Below are positions 26,438 to 36,051 of a stretch of 64,000 nt of DNA, piece by piece. Below the pieces are notes generated by a model. It had not been told where the DNA came from and did no database searches. It worked only from the letters and a program-made list of their open reading frames with translations. Position 1 is the first letter of the stretch. The number at the start of each line of letters is the position of its first letter. A program made the position numbers and the translations under genes. The DNA is from Stenotrophomonas sp. 57 (GTDB taxonomy: Bacteria > Pseudomonadota > Gammaproteobacteria > Xanthomonadales > Xanthomonadaceae). The stretch lies in assembly GCF_030291075.1 (NCBI RefSeq), contig NZ_CP127407.1, positions 804,001 to 868,000 of the forward strand. The letters are read 5' to 3'.

Positions 26438-27006
26438 CCCGCAAGACCCCGTTGCTGCTGCTCCCGCTGGCCCTGACGCTGGCCCTTGCCGCCTGCAAGC
26501 CGGCGCAGGAACCGACCCCGTCCAGCAGCCAGCCGCCGGCACAGGCACCGACGCCGGCCGCACCGGCCCCGGTCGAGGAAACCCCGGCAGAGCGCACCAC
26601 GGCCGAGTTCCCGACACTGAAGATGAAGGCGGTGGATGGCAGCGACTACGACCTGGCCGCGCACCGCGGCAAGTGGGTGGTGGTGAACTTCTGGGCGACC
26701 TGGTGCGCGCCGTGCCGCAAGGAGATGCCGGAGTTGTCGGCGCTGCATGCGATGCGCAGCAACATCGAAGTGGTCGGCCTGGCGTATGAGGACATCGAAG
26801 CGCCGGAGATGCAGGCATTCCTGACCAAGCATCCGGTGACCTATCCGATCGTGATCGTCGACCCGTTCGACCCGCCGGCTGATTTCGCCACGCCGCGCGG
26901 TCTGCCGCTGACGCACCTGCTGGACCCGCAGGGCAAGCTGGCGCACAGCTTCCTTGGCCCGGTGACTGCCGCCGACATCGAAAAGCAGATCGCTGCTGCC
27001 AAGTAG
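26434..27006 (+). CDS. TlpA/ResA-like thioredoxin-fold lipoprotein
   Basis: A 190-residue lipoprotein. The signal peptide ends in the lipobox LALAAC (Cys20 lipidated), a Pro/Ala-rich linker runs to about residue 55, and a thioredoxin fold follows with WATWCAPCRKEM. The redox pair is CAPC near residues 89-92. It is expected to reduce disulfides on the periplasmic side, for example in cytochrome c maturation or peroxide defence. The cis-Pro loop (ATPRGLPLTHLL) is present. It is coupled to yihY by an ATGA overlap. The stop codon lies 2 nt before a 530-bp inverted-repeat region. Confidence 0.88.
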   Translation: MTRKTPLLLLPLALTLALAACKPAQEPTPSSSQPPAQAPTPAAPAPVEETPAERTTAEFPTLKMKAVDGSDYDLAAHRGKWVVVNFWATWCAPCRKEMPELSALHAMRSNIEVVGLAYEDIEAPEMQAFLTKHPVTYPIVIVDPFDPPADFATPRGLPLTHLLDPQGKLAHSFLGPVTAADIEKQIAAAK

Positions 27007-27008
27007 TG

Positions 27009-27203
27009 GGTTGGTCGGCAGGGCCTGCGGCCCTGCACCCGCTACGAGCCAAGGCAACAGCTGAAGCAACAGCCGAAGCAACGGCGGGTTTCCTGAGAGA
27101 TGGCGGGGTGGGGCCGTTTGCGGGAGACGCCGTAAACCCGTCCCTGGGGGCTTGGCCGCGGCATCCATGCCGCGGACACTCCCGCCACCGGACCCACCCC
27201 GCC
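27009..27203 (+). repeat. Left copy of a structured inverted-repeat element
   Basis: About 195 bp. It begins with a 30-bp sequence (27009-27038, ggttggtcggcagggcctgc...) that is perfectly repeated in inverted orientation at 27508-27537. It continues with a caacagc/gaagcaac-rich stretch, a long imperfect stem (27102 onward pairing with the end near 27203) and an internal perfect palindrome ccgcggcat-cc-atgccgcgg (27156-27175). The right copy has the same order of parts with diverged sequence. No open frame is plausible. It may be a MITE-like or REP-derived element, or a structured RNA/terminator between convergent tlpA-like and ppk2. Confidence 0.8.
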
Positions 27204-27236
27204 TTCGAAAGATCTCCGCGATCTGCCCGCTCTTCT

Positions 27237-27260
27237 GTAGAGCCGAGCCATGCTCGGCTC
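27237..27260 (+). repeat. SMAG/REP palindrome inside the tlpA-ppk2 region
   Basis: gtagagccgagccatgctcggctc at 27237-27260, one GTAG-headed element. It lies in the centre between the two inverted copies of the larger element. Confidence 0.75.
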
Positions 27261-27302
27261 AGATCTCACAGATATCGAGATTTTCGATTTCGATTGGGAC
27301 TC

Positions 27303-27321
27303 ATCCACGCATGGCGTGGAT
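27303..27321. repeat. atccacgc-type short palindrome
   Basis: atccacgc-atg-gcgtggat with 8-bp perfect arms. Third member of this family in the window; central to the 530-bp region. Confidence 0.65.
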
Positions 27322-27347
27322 CCATCAGATCGTCGGAATCTGTCAGA

Positions 27348-27537
27348 GGTGGGGCGGTGTCGGAGTGCGGGGTGTCAGCCGCATGGATGCGGCTGCCAAG
27401 CCTACACGGACGTACTTGCGGCGTCCCCGCACTCCGACACCGCCCCGCCATCCCACGGAAATCCCGCTCTGGCTGTTGCTGTTGCCGTTGCTTGAAGGCT
27501 TCTGCAGGTGCAGGGCCGCAGGCCCTGCCGACCAACC
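27348..27537 (-). repeat. Right copy of the structured inverted-repeat element
   Basis: About 190 bp, homologous to 27009-27203 in reverse orientation. It carries a perfect 22-bp stem (27351-27372 with 27425-27446) that encloses a perfect palindrome cagccgcat-gg-atgcggctg (27376-27395), then the purine/pyrimidine caac repeat and the 30-bp terminal repeat (27508-27537). Compared with the left copy, the internal palindrome differs at two positions in each arm and both changes are compensated, so pairing is conserved. The last base of the element coincides with the ppk2 stop codon. Confidence 0.82.
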
Positions 27538-28319
27538 TATTCCTCGACCGGGAAGTCTTCGATCGGCTTCAGCACATCGTAGTGCTCGCGATGCAGCTTG
27601 CCCTTCAGCTTCGGCAGTTCCGGCAACGGTGCATCCACGCGCGTGTCCGGCAACCGGTCCAGCAGGTTGCGCACCAGGGTCAGCCGGCCCAGCCGCTGGT
27701 CGTTGAAATCCACCAGCGTCCACGGCGCCGCCTCACGATGGGTGGCGCGCAGCATCGCCTCGCGGGCCTCGGTGTAGGCGCTGTACTTGCTGCGCGACTT
27801 CAGGTCCACCGGCGACAGCTTCCAGCCTTTCAGTGGATCGACATGGCGTTCGCAGAAACGCTTCTCCTGCTGCTCCTGGTCCACGCACAGCCAGTACTTG
27901 AACAGCAGGATGCCGTCGTCCACCAGCAGTTGTTCGAACACCGGTGCCTGGCGCAGGAACTGCTGGTACTCGGTTTCGCTGCAGTAGCCCATCACCCGCT
28001 CAACGCCGGCGCGGTTGTACCAGCTGCGGTCCATCAGCACGATCTCGCCGGCGGCGGGAAGATGCGAGGCGTACCGCTGGAAGTACCACTGCGTGGCTTC
28101 GCGGTCGGTCGGCTTGGGCAAGGCCACGACCCGGCACTGGCGAGGGTTGAGGTGCTGGCTGATGGCCTGGATCGCGCCGCCCTTGCCCGCCGTGTCACGT
28201 CCTTCGAACAGCACCAGCAGGCGTTGCCCGCTATGCTGCACCCAGCGCGCCATCGCGGTCAGTTCCAGCTGCAGTGGCAGCAGCAGTTCGTCGTACGCCT
28301 TGCGCTTGAGCTTGGCCAT
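27537..28319 (-). CDS. ppk2: Polyphosphate kinase 2 family protein
   Basis: A 260-residue one-domain PPK2 enzyme that transfers phosphate between polyphosphate and nucleotides. Walker A is FEGRDTAGKGG (38-48). Walker B and lid are LMDRSWYNRAGVERVMGYC (95-113), and the VHVDPLKGWKLSPVD-like segment completes the class signature. The subclass (class I GDP-preferring, II or III) cannot be fixed from motifs alone. The ATG at 28319 is used; GTG at 28325 is also in frame. Neither has a good ribosome site. Convergent with the TlpA-like gene, separated by the inverted-repeat region. Confidence 0.9.
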   Translation of the reverse strand: MAKLKRKAYDELLLPLQLELTAMARWVQHSGQRLLVLFEGRDTAGKGGAIQAISQHLNPRQCRVVALPKPTDREATQWYFQRYASHLPAAGEIVLMDRSWYNRAGVERVMGYCSETEYQQFLRQAPVFEQLLVDDGILLFKYWLCVDQEQQEKRFCERHVDPLKGWKLSPVDLKSRSKYSAYTEAREAMLRATHREAAPWTLVDFNDQRLGRLTLVRNLLDRLPDTRVDAPLPELPKLKGKLHREHYDVLKPIEDFPVEE

Positions 28320-28385
28320 CGTCACACCACGCGGGAAGGAAGCCCAAGCCTAGCGCAGGGATCGCTCAGGCGATGTCGACGCCGG

Positions 28386-28470
28386 GTAGGGTCGACTGCT
28401 GGTCGACGATCGCGCGCAGCGCGGGGTTTCTGCTTCTTGCCAACAGCAGTCGACTGACAGTCGACTCTAC
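28386..28470. repeat. Inverted pair of gtcgac-type SMAG/REP palindromes
   Basis: gtagggtcgactgctggtcgac (28386-28407) and the inverted gcagtcgactgacagtcgactctac (about 28446-28470). This is a different stem sequence from the ccgagc type, but with the same GTAG head and opposed arrangement. It lies between the OGT-like gene and ppk2. Confidence 0.75.
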
Positions 28471-28494
28471 CCAGTCGACATCACCCAGCCGACA

Positions 28495-30207
28495 TTACCC
28501 AGCCGGTTCGGTTGTTCCGCGCCATCCGTGCTCGCGCGCCAGCTCCTGCACCAACGCCGACAGATCACCGGCAAACCCGCCCATGTCGAACAGTCCGCTG
28601 CCCTCGCGTGCCTGCGCCAGTTCAGCACGCAGCGCGGCCAGCGCTGCCGGGTCGTTGCCCAGTGCACGGGCAGTGGCGATGAACGCGGCATCGTCGGCGA
28701 CGTTCATCCGCGCCAGGCCCAGATGATGGTTGAGGCTGCCGGCCACGCGCGCGGCGAAGGTGTCGCCGGGGCAGGTCAGTACCGGGCAGCCGGCCCACAG
28801 CGCATCGGAGGCGGTGGTGTGGGCGTTGTACGGATGCGTGTCCAGGAACAGGTCGGCCAGCCGATAACGGGCCAGGTACTGCGGATGCGGCAGCTTGGCC
28901 ATGAACACCAGCCGCGTTGGATCCAGGCCTGCGGCCTGCGCGGCCGCACGCAGGCGCGCATCGGCCTGTCCGGGCCCGGACAGCAGCCACAGCACGCTGT
29001 CGGGTACCGCCTGCAGGATCGCGAAGGCGCGGCCCATGCTGCGCGGATTGAGCTTGTAGCTGTTGTTGAAACAGCAGAACACCACGCCCTGCGCGGGCAG
29101 GCCGCAGTCGGCGCGGGTCGGCGCCGGCTCCAGTACGCGCGTGTTGTCCGATGGCTGGAAGGCGCGCGGCAGTCGCAGCACGCGTTCGCTGTAGTGCGGT
29201 TCCAGGGTCGGTGGCAGCGCAAACGCATCGCCCACCACCGCATCCATCCACGGCGCGCCCGACGTGCCCGGGTAGGCCAGCCAGTTCAACTGCAGCGGGG
29301 CCGGGCGCATCGCCAGCACTTCCGGCGTGCCGCCACCGCCCCAGCCACGCAGGTCGAACAACAGATCGATGCCCTGTGCGCGGATGCGTGCGGCGGTGTC
29401 GGCGTGGCGCAGGCCGGCCACATCATGCAGCTGCGTCGCTGCCTGCAGGCGCTGGCGGATGCGGCTGCCGTCAGCGCGGTTCAGTGCGAACAGATGCAGT
29501 TGCAGCGCCGGATCGTGGCGCAGCTGCTCGAACAGGGCCACGGTCAGCAGCCCGGTCGGATGCGCGCCGAATCCATTGGACAGGAAGCCGACGCGCAGCG
29601 GGCCACGCGCACGCACCGATACCGGCGGCAACGGGCGTACCGATGCGGCGACCGCGGCGGCGCGTGCGCGTGCGCACGCCAGCTGTTCGGCGGCGCTGGC
29701 ATCCTCGCTGAGGAAGGCGAACGGTTCGACCACGCCCTGTCCCGAGGCGAGTGCGCCGCGCACCTGTGCGGCCAGTTCGTCCAGGTCCTGCCAGTCACAC
29801 ACGCGGCGCTGCCAGGCCAGGCGCTGGGCGGCGATGTAGGGTTCGCTCGGCATCAGCGCATGGGCGCGTCGATACGCCGCCGACGCACCTTCGGCATCAT
29901 CGGCATCTTCCAGTGCGTGGCCCAGCCACAGCGCGATGCCGGGATGCTGCGGTGCCAGCGCCGAGGCCTGGCCGAGCAGCTTGGCCGCATCGCCATGCGC
30001 CCCGGCCATCCACGCCACGCGGCCCAGCCGCGCCAGTGCTTCGGGGTGGTTCGGGCGCAGCTGCAGCGCGCGCCGCGCGGCCTGTTCGCCGGCGGCGATG
30101 TCGCCGGCTTCCAGTTCCACGTCGGCCAGCATCACCCAGGCGACGAAGTCGTCCGGCTGGCGGGCAATCGCCTGCTGCAGGTGCTGTCGCTGCTGCCAGG
30201 CCGACAT
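28495..30207 (-). CDS. GT41 SPINDLY/OGT-like glycosyltransferase with TPR domain
   Basis: A 570-residue protein. TPR helices cover about 1-150 (e.g. AARRALQLRPNHPEALARLG), then a two-lobed GT-B catalytic region. The first lobe has LRVGFLSNGFGAHPTGLL with His216, equivalent to a catalytic-region His in the OGT family. The second lobe has FCCFNNSYKLNP, the donor-site segment, and LDTHPYNAHTTASDALWAGCPVLT, the UDP-contact motif. It matches the Xanthomonas campestris OGT homologue whose structure is known. The acceptor in bacteria is unclear. It starts 5 nt after the prfA stop and so is probably the third gene of hemA-prfA-OGT. Confidence 0.9.
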   Translation of the reverse strand: MSAWQQRQHLQQAIARQPDDFVAWVMLADVELEAGDIAAGEQAARRALQLRPNHPEALARLGRVAWMAGAHGDAAKLLGQASALAPQHPGIALWLGHALEDADDAEGASAAYRRAHALMPSEPYIAAQRLAWQRRVCDWQDLDELAAQVRGALASGQGVVEPFAFLSEDASAAEQLACARARAAAVAASVRPLPPVSVRARGPLRVGFLSNGFGAHPTGLLTVALFEQLRHDPALQLHLFALNRADGSRIRQRLQAATQLHDVAGLRHADTAARIRAQGIDLLFDLRGWGGGGTPEVLAMRPAPLQLNWLAYPGTSGAPWMDAVVGDAFALPPTLEPHYSERVLRLPRAFQPSDNTRVLEPAPTRADCGLPAQGVVFCCFNNSYKLNPRSMGRAFAILQAVPDSVLWLLSGPGQADARLRAAAQAAGLDPTRLVFMAKLPHPQYLARYRLADLFLDTHPYNAHTTASDALWAGCPVLTCPGDTFAARVAGSLNHHLGLARMNVADDAAFIATARALGNDPAALAALRAELAQAREGSGLFDMGGFAGDLSALVQELAREHGWRGTTEPAG

Positions 30208-30212
30208 CGTAC

Positions 30213-31295
30213 TCAGCCCGCCGACAGCTGGGCCAGGGCGTCGACCTGGTGCTCGTGGCTGAGCCGCTGCAGCAACGCGTCGAGGTCGCCGGCCAGGATG
30301 TTGGGCAGGTCGTACAGGGTCAGGCCTTCCACGCGGTGGTCGGTGATGCGGCCCTGCGGGAAGTTGTAGGTGCGGATGCGCTGGCTGCGGTCACCGCTGC
30401 CGACCTGCAGCCGGCGTGATTCGGCCTGCGCCGCATCCTGGCGCTGGCGCTCGGCATCAAGCAGCTGTGCCTTCAGGCGCTTCATCGCTTTGTCGCGGTT
30501 GGCGTGCTGGCTGCGCTCGGTCTGGCATTCCACCACCACGCCGGTGGGCACGTGAGTGATGCGGATGGCCGATTCGGTCTTGTTCACGTGCTGGCCACCG
30601 GCGCCGGAGGAGCGGAACGTATCCACCTTCAGGTCGGCCGGGTTGATGACGATGTCCTCGACCTCATCGGCTTCGGGAATGATCGCCACGGTGGCCGCCG
30701 AGGTATGGATGCGGCCCTGCGATTCGGTGGCCGGCACGCGCTGCACGCGGTGCGTGCCGGATTCGAACTTCAGGCGCGAGAACGCACCGCGGCCGACCAC
30801 GCGCGCCACCACTTCCTTGTAGCCGCCATGCTCACCGGGATTGTCCGATTCGATCTCGACCTTCCAGCCCTGGCGTTCGGCGTAGCGGGCATACATGCGG
30901 AACAGGTCGCCGGCGAAGATCGCCGCTTCGTCGCCGCCGGTACCGGCGCGCACTTCCAGGAAGAGGTTGCCGTCGTCGCGCGGGTCGCGCGGTACCAGCA
31001 GCAGCGCCAGTTCCTGTTCCAGCTCCTGCAGGCGGGCCTGGGCGGCAGCGATTTCCTCGTCGGCCAGCTCGCGCAGGTCGGGGTCGGCACGCATGCCTTC
31101 GGCGGCGGCCAGGTCGGCCTTGGCACGGGCTTCATCGGCCAGTGCGGTGGCAACCGGCTCAAGTTGGGCGAATTCGCGCGAAAGGTCGCGGAAACGGGTG
31201 TTGTCGGCGACCACGTCGGGTTCGGCGAGCAGGCGTTCCAGTTCTTCGCGGCGCTCGGCCAGCGCTTCCAGCTTACGGCGCAGGGTCGGCGTCAT
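30213..31295 (-). CDS. prfA: Peptide chain release factor 1
   Basis: A 360-residue class I release factor reading UAA and UAG. The codon-recognition tripeptide is PAT at 188-190 (the RF1 PxT motif) and the peptidyl-tRNA hydrolysis motif GGQ is at 233-235 in [12 protein letters not shown]. Gln235 is the PrmC methylation target. The full-length coiled N-terminal domain is present. Its ATG at 31295 lies inside the hemA gene (23-nt overlap), which implies translational coupling. Confidence 0.98.
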   Translation of the reverse strand: MTPTLRRKLEALAERREELERLLAEPDVVADNTRFRDLSREFAQLEPVATALADEARAKADLAAAEGMRADPDLRELADEEIAAAQARLQELEQELALLLVPRDPRDDGNLFLEVRAGTGGDEAAIFAGDLFRMYARYAERQGWKVEIESDNPGEHGGYKEVVARVVGRGAFSRLKFESGTHRVQRVPATESQGRIHTSAATVAIIPEADEVEDIVINPADLKVDTFRSSGAGGQHVNKTESAIRITHVPTGVVVECQTERSQHANRDKAMKRLKAQLLDAERQRQDAAQAESRRLQVGSGDRSQRIRTYNFPQGRITDHRVEGLTLYDLPNILAGDLDALLQRLSHEHQVDALAQLSAG

Positions 31296-32556
31296 CGGGT
31301 CTCACGGGTGGGTGGCGGTAACCCGGCGTGGCCGGGAACAGGCGCTCGGCGGCGCGGGTCAGGTCGGCATCGCCGCTCAGCGCGGCGGCGCGCAGGGCAG
31401 CGGTCGGCGGGTGCAGCAATCGATTGGTCAGCCCGTGCGCCAGCAGTTCCAGCACTTCGTCGGCCGGCTTGCCGTTGGCCAGCTGCTGGCGCGCGCGCTC
31501 CAGCAGTTCGGCGCGGGTGGCTTCGCCGAACGCACGCAACTGCCGCAGCGGTGCCTGGTGGGCGCTGGCCTGCTGGGTCTCGACGAAGCGGGACACCTGC
31601 AGGTCGATGATCGCCTCGGCCTCGGCGGCGGCCTCGCGGCGGCCACGGCGGTTGTCTTCCACCGCGCGCTCCAGGTCGTCGACGGTGTAGAGGAAGGCGT
31701 CATTGAGCGTGCCGACCTCGGCCTCGATGTCGCGCGGCACGGCCAGGTCGAACAGCAGCATCGGCTTGTGCCGGCGCGCGCGCAGGGCCTTGGCCACCAT
31801 CTCGCGATGGATCACCGGTTCGCGCGCGGCGGTGGCCGAGAACACCACGTCGGCCTCGCCGAGGTGGCGGTCCAGCTCGGTCAGCGGCAGCGCCACGCCA
31901 CCATGTCGGCTGGCCAGCTCCTGGGCATGGGCGAGGGTACGGTTGGCGATCAGCAACCGCCGCACCTTGCCCTCGCTCAGGTGGCGTGCAGCCAGTTCGA
32001 TGGTCTCGCCGGCACCGACCAGCAGCACGGTGGAATCGTCCAGGCGCGCGAAGGCGTTCTGCGCCAGGCGCACTGCGGCCGAGGCCACCGAGACCGGGTT
32101 GGCGCCGACCTGGGTGTCGGTGCGCGCACGCTTGGCTACAGAGAACGTCTGCTGGAACAGCCGGTCCAGGCGCTGGCCGAGCAGGCCGTGGTCACGCGCG
32201 GTCGACCACGCATCCTTCACCTGGCCGAGGATCTGCGGCTCGCCCAGCACCATCGAATCCAGCCCGGTGGCGACCCGGAACAGGTGGCGCACGGCCTCGG
32301 CATCGGCATGCTGGTACAGGTAGCCCTGCAGGTCGCCGGCCTGGCTGTGCAGCCACTGGTCCAGCGCCTGCGCCGACTCGGCCACGGCGTACAGTTCGGT
32401 GCGGTTGCAGGTGGACAGCAGCACCGCCTCGGCGATCTGCGGGGTATCGCGCAGCGAACCGAGCGCGCGCGGCAACGCCTCACCGGCGAAGGCCGCGCGC
32501 TCGCGCAGCTCCACCGGTGCGGTCTGGTGATTCAGTCCGAGCACCCACAGGGTCAT
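31273..32556 (-). CDS. hemA: Glutamyl-tRNA reductase
   Basis: A 427-residue enzyme of the C5 pathway that reduces glutamyl-tRNA(Glu) to glutamate-1-semialdehyde with NADPH, the first committed step of tetrapyrrole synthesis. The catalytic cysteine is Cys50 in [11 protein letters not shown]. The NADPH domain has [17 protein letters not shown] near 175-191. A C-terminal helical dimerisation domain is present. Start ATG at 32556. It is divergent from the TPR protein gene over a 54-bp gap and is followed by prfA with overlapping ends. Confidence 0.98.
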   Translation of the reverse strand: MTLWVLGLNHQTAPVELRERAAFAGEALPRALGSLRDTPQIAEAVLLSTCNRTELYAVAESAQALDQWLHSQAGDLQGYLYQHADAEAVRHLFRVATGLDSMVLGEPQILGQVKDAWSTARDHGLLGQRLDRLFQQTFSVAKRARTDTQVGANPVSVASAAVRLAQNAFARLDDSTVLLVGAGETIELAARHLSEGKVRRLLIANRTLAHAQELASRHGGVALPLTELDRHLGEADVVFSATAAREPVIHREMVAKALRARRHKPMLLFDLAVPRDIEAEVGTLNDAFLYTVDDLERAVEDNRRGRREAAAEAEAIIDLQVSRFVETQQASAHQAPLRQLRAFGEATRAELLERARQQLANGKPADEVLELLAHGLTNRLLHPPTAALRAAALSGDADLTRAAERLFPATPGYRHPPVRPDDADPAP

Positions 32557-32610
32557 TGTTCAGTTGCTTGCGATAAGCTGCTGGCCATTGGACGACATTT
32601 TAAGGCCCCG

Positions 32611-34305
32611 ATGCCGACGATGCCCGCATTGATTCGCATCCCCAGTGTTCTGCTGCTGTCCCTGGCCTGTTCCCAGGCCCTGGCGGCGGTGCCGGCCAAG
32701 GCCCCTGTGCGGGCGCCGGCCACTGAGGAACTGGCGCTGGAACCGGTGATGGCCGGTGAATTCGCCCTGCAGGCCGGCAAGCTGGCCGAGGCTGCGCGCT
32801 GGTACCTGCAGGCGGCCCAGCAGACCGACGGCGATGCCGGCCTGGCCGAACGTGCCACCCGCATTTCCATGCTGGCCAACGACGATGCCAGCGCCGCCAA
32901 GGGCCTGGCCCTGTGGCAGCAGCGCGCACCGAGCTCGTTGACGATGCGCAGCGCCGCTGCTGCGCTGGCCATGCGCCAGGGCGATGTGAAGGCCGCGCGT
33001 GGCGATCTGCAGGCCCTGCTGGCCGACCCGGATGAACGTGGCTGGAAGTTCGCCCTGGCCGCGCTGATTGGCGGTGGCCGCGACCCGGCAGTACCGGCGC
33101 AGGTGCTGGGTGAGCTGGTCGATGCCAACGCCATTCCGCCGAAGATCGAGGCCTGGCAGGAGTTCGGCCGCCTTGCCCTGCGCATGGACAAGCCCGAACT
33201 GGCGCGGCGCATGATCGATGAAGTGGTCAAGCGTTTCCCTGAAGAACCGCGCGTGGCACTGCTGCGCGCCAGCCAGCTGCAGCAGGCTGGCGAGACCGAC
33301 AAGGCGCTGTCGCTGCTGCATGACGTCGAGCCGAAGACGCGCCAGGATCCGGAACTGCGCAACGCGGTGGCCATCGCCTACGACAGCCTGGGGCAGCCGG
33401 CCGCGGCCGAACGCGTACTGGCCTTCGGCCCGCAGGACGTACAGACCTGGGGCATGCGCGCCTCGCTGCTGGCCAAGCAGGGCGACAAGGCCGCGCTCTC
33501 CAATCTCTACAACGAACTTTCCCGGCAGGCGGCCAAGCCTGACCCGGCACAGCGCCTGCTGCTGGGCAAGATCGCCGAATACCTGAAGCGTTACCCCGAG
33601 GCCGTGCAGTGGTACCACAGCGTGCCCGGTGGCGATGAGCTGAGCGAGGCGCGCCTGCGCGCGGCCAATGCCCAGGCGCTGGCCGGGCGCCTGTCGCAGG
33701 CATTGGATGAAGTCCACGCGATCCAATCCGATGCGGTGGTCGACGACGACGTGCGTCGCGACGCCTACCTGCTGGAAGCCGAACTGCGCCAGCGCGCCGA
33801 CGACAGCGGCGGCGAACTGGATGCACTGGCCCGCGGCCTGGCCGCCTACCCGGATGACAACGGCCTGCTGTACGCCCGTGCACTCACCTGGGAGCGCCGT
33901 GACGACATCCCGCGCGCCGAGGCCGACCTGCGCAAGATCCTGGTGACTGACCCGGAGAACGTGCCGGCGCTGAACGCGCTGGGCTACACGCTGGCCGATC
34001 GCACCGGTCGCCTGCAGGAAGCATTGGAGCTGATCGACCGCGCGCGCGTGGCCGAACCGGACAACGCCGCCATCGTCGACAGCTATGGCTGGGTGCTGTA
34101 TCGCCTGGGTCGCAAGGAAGAGGCGCTGGTGCAGCTGCGCCGTGCCTGGACCCTGGCCAAGGACCCCGAGATCGCCGCCCATGTCGGCGAAGTGTTGTGG
34201 GTGCTGGGCAAGCATGACGAGGCGCGCCACTTCTTCGAGGAAGCGGCCAAGCTCGATCCCGAAAACCGCGCGCTGCTGCGCGCCCGCGAGAAATTCAATC
34301 CATGA
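32611..34305 (+). CDS. Exported tetratricopeptide repeat protein
   Basis: A 564-residue protein with a signal peptide (about 1-25, [13 protein letters not shown]) followed by TPR-like helical repeats to the end. The C-terminal repeats are clearest ([70 protein letters not shown]). This gene regularly precedes lolB in gammaproteobacteria. It is probably a periplasmic or outer-membrane-associated scaffold, but its partner is unknown. The ATG at 32611 is preferred, with ATG 32620 possible. The stop overlaps the lolB start (ATGA). Confidence 0.88.
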   Translation: MPTMPALIRIPSVLLLSLACSQALAAVPAKAPVRAPATEELALEPVMAGEFALQAGKLAEAARWYLQAAQQTDGDAGLAERATRISMLANDDASAAKGLALWQQRAPSSLTMRSAAAALAMRQGDVKAARGDLQALLADPDERGWKFALAALIGGGRDPAVPAQVLGELVDANAIPPKIEAWQEFGRLALRMDKPELARRMIDEVVKRFPEEPRVALLRASQLQQAGETDKALSLLHDVEPKTRQDPELRNAVAIAYDSLGQPAAAERVLAFGPQDVQTWGMRASLLAKQGDKAALSNLYNELSRQAAKPDPAQRLLLGKIAEYLKRYPEAVQWYHSVPGGDELSEARLRAANAQALAGRLSQALDEVHAIQSDAVVDDDVRRDAYLLEAELRQRADDSGGELDALARGLAAYPDDNGLLYARALTWERRDDIPRAEADLRKILVTDPENVPALNALGYTLADRTGRLQEALELIDRARVAEPDNAAIVDSYGWVLYRLGRKEEALVQLRRAWTLAKDPEIAAHVGEVLWVLGKHDEARHFFEEAAKLDPENRALLRAREKFNP

Positions 34306-34961
34306 GTGTTTCCCTGATCCGGCCGCTGCTGTTGGCGGCCGCGACCCTGGCGGTGACCGCCTGCACCAGCGTGGGCACGCAGAAGACCCCTGCGCCGGCC
34401 GTGGTCGAGACCGTGTCTGCCGAAGCGGCACAGACCGAGGCCGCACGCGTGGCTGCGTTGCAGGCACAGTCGGACTGGACGTTCCAGGGCCGGGTCGCGG
34501 TCAGCAAGGGCAAGGACGGTGGCAGCGGCCGCATCGACTGGAAGCAGGAAGGCCGCCGCTACGTGGTCGAACTGAGTGCGCCGGTGACCCGGCAGAGCTG
34601 GAAGCTGACCGGCGATACCCATTCCGAAGCAGGTCGCTTGGAAGGGCTGGCTGGCGGGCCGCGCGATGGCGAGGATGCCCAGCAGCTGCTGCTGGAGGCG
34701 ACTGGCTGGGACATCCCGGTCAACCAGCTGCCGGAGTGGATCCGCGGCCTGGTAGCCGGCGATGCTGCCGGTCCGGAGAAGGTCGAGCGCGACGGTGAAG
34801 GCCGGCCGCGCCGCATGCAGCAGATGGGCTGGCAAGTGCAGTACCTGGACTGGTATCCCGCCGAGGCTGGGCGCCCGGCGCTGCCGCGCCGAATCGAGGC
34901 CAGCAAAGGCGACGCCAAGGTGCGCCTGCTGGTGGACCAGTGGGGGCAGGGCGGCCCATGA
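34302..34961 (+). CDS. lolB: Outer-membrane lipoprotein insertase LolB
   Basis: A 219-residue lipoprotein that receives lipoproteins from LolA and inserts them into the outer membrane. The signal peptide ends in the lipobox AVTAC with Cys21 as the lipidation site. The mature region shows the LolB beta features [24 protein letters not shown] and [14 protein letters not shown]. It is coupled by ATGA overlaps to the TPR gene upstream and to ispE downstream, the usual lolB-ispE pairing. Confidence 0.94.
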   Translation: MSVSLIRPLLLAAATLAVTACTSVGTQKTPAPAVVETVSAEAAQTEAARVAALQAQSDWTFQGRVAVSKGKDGGSGRIDWKQEGRRYVVELSAPVTRQSWKLTGDTHSEAGRLEGLAGGPRDGEDAQQLLLEATGWDIPVNQLPEWIRGLVAGDAAGPEKVERDGEGRPRRMQQMGWQVQYLDWYPAEAGRPALPRRIEASKGDAKVRLLVDQWGQGGP

Positions 34962-35827
34962 GTGGGGCAGCCGACGACGCGGGCTGGTCCTGGTGGCCGG
35001 CCCCGGCCAAGCTGAACCTGTTCCTGCACATCACCGGCCGCCGGGCCGACGGCTACCACGAGCTGCAGACCGTGTTCCGCCTGCTGGACTGGGGTGACCT
35101 CATTGGCCTGCGCCTGCGTGAAGATGGCCAGGTGCGCCGGCAGGGTGAGGGCCTGGCCGGCGTGGCCGAGGCGGATGACCTGGCGGTCCGCGCTGCGCGG
35201 CTTCTTAAAGATGCGGCCAATAGCGCGCAAGGCGCAGACATCATCGTCGAAAAGCATGTTTCGGCTGGCGGTGGCTTCGGTGGCGGGTCGTCCGATGCCG
35301 CCACCGTGCTGGTGGTGCTGAACCGGCTCTGGCGGGCGGGCCTGGACGAAGATGCCCTGGCCGCGCTGGGCCTGCGCCTGGGCGCGGATGTGCCGGTGTT
35401 CGTGCGCGGGCGCAATGCCTGGGCCGAAGGGGTGGGCGAGCGCCTGCAGCCGATCTTGCTGGAACCGGCCTGGTATGTGGTGGTTGAACCGGGCGTTCAT
35501 GTTCCCACCCCGGCCCTGTTCGCAGACCCGGATTTGACGCGCGACAGCCCAGTGGCGAAAATAGAGGACTTCGCTTCCGGGACCCTGGTCGGGAATGCGT
35601 TCGAACCGGTGCTGCGCCGCCGTGAGCCTGCCGTCGAGGCAGCGTTCGCCGCGTTGAGCGACATCGGCACGGCGCGGCTGACCGGTTCGGGAAGTGGTTG
35701 TTTCGTCGAGTTCGCATCGCAGTCTGCCGCAGAGCAGGGACGGTCGAAGTTGCCGAAGGAGTTGCGGGCAAGGGTGGCAGCGGGCGTTGCGCGTTCGCCA
35801 CTGCTGGATGCACTCGAGCAACACTGA
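34958..35827 (+). CDS. ispE: 4-diphosphocytidyl-2-C-methyl-D-erythritol kinase
   Basis: A 289-residue GHMP-family kinase of the non-mevalonate isoprenoid pathway. It phosphorylates the 2-hydroxyl of CDP-methylerythritol. [23 protein letters not shown] is the substrate region (15-37), the ATP loop is [15 protein letters not shown] (about 106-120), and a late [12 protein letters not shown] is GHMP motif 3. The ATG overlaps the lolB stop by 4 nt. A tRNA-Gln gene begins 11 nt after the stop. Confidence 0.97.
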   Translation: MSGAADDAGWSWWPAPAKLNLFLHITGRRADGYHELQTVFRLLDWGDLIGLRLREDGQVRRQGEGLAGVAEADDLAVRAARLLKDAANSAQGADIIVEKHVSAGGGFGGGSSDAATVLVVLNRLWRAGLDEDALAALGLRLGADVPVFVRGRNAWAEGVGERLQPILLEPAWYVVVEPGVHVPTPALFADPDLTRDSPVAKIEDFASGTLVGNAFEPVLRRREPAVEAAFAALSDIGTARLTGSGSGCFVEFASQSAAEQGRSKLPKELRARVAAGVARSPLLDALEQH

Positions 35828-35838
35828 TTCATCACTGC

Positions 35839-35915
35839 AGGGGCGTCGCCAAGAGGCCCAAGGCACCAGGTTTTGATCCTGGCATTCGTAGGTTCGAATC
35901 CTACCGCCCCTGCCA
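35839..35915 (+). tRNA. tRNA-Gln (anticodon TTG)
   Basis: A 77-nt cloverleaf. The acceptor stem aggggcg (35839-35845) pairs with cgcccct before discriminator G and an encoded CCA (35913-35915). The anticodon arm is ccagg-ttTTGat-cctgg, and the T arm gtagg-ttcgaat-cctac. It lies between ispE and prs, its conserved place in gammaproteobacteria, and may be processed from their transcript. Confidence 0.97.
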
Positions 35916-36051
35916 ATAGCGGCTGTGTCCGCGCCTTCCAGCGCATCGCCTGCGCGGGACGTGGAAACAACCGCGGTGTTGTCAGCAGCAAGGGTCCATC
36001 GGGTCCTTGCCGATCCCGGATCCCCGCCACTCGTCCCCGCCCGAGACAATC

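Noticed and set aside
27006..28457. A 483-codon plus-strand open frame after the TlpA-like gene
   Set aside because: It runs through the inverted-repeat element and then antisense to ppk2, whose Walker motifs are intact.
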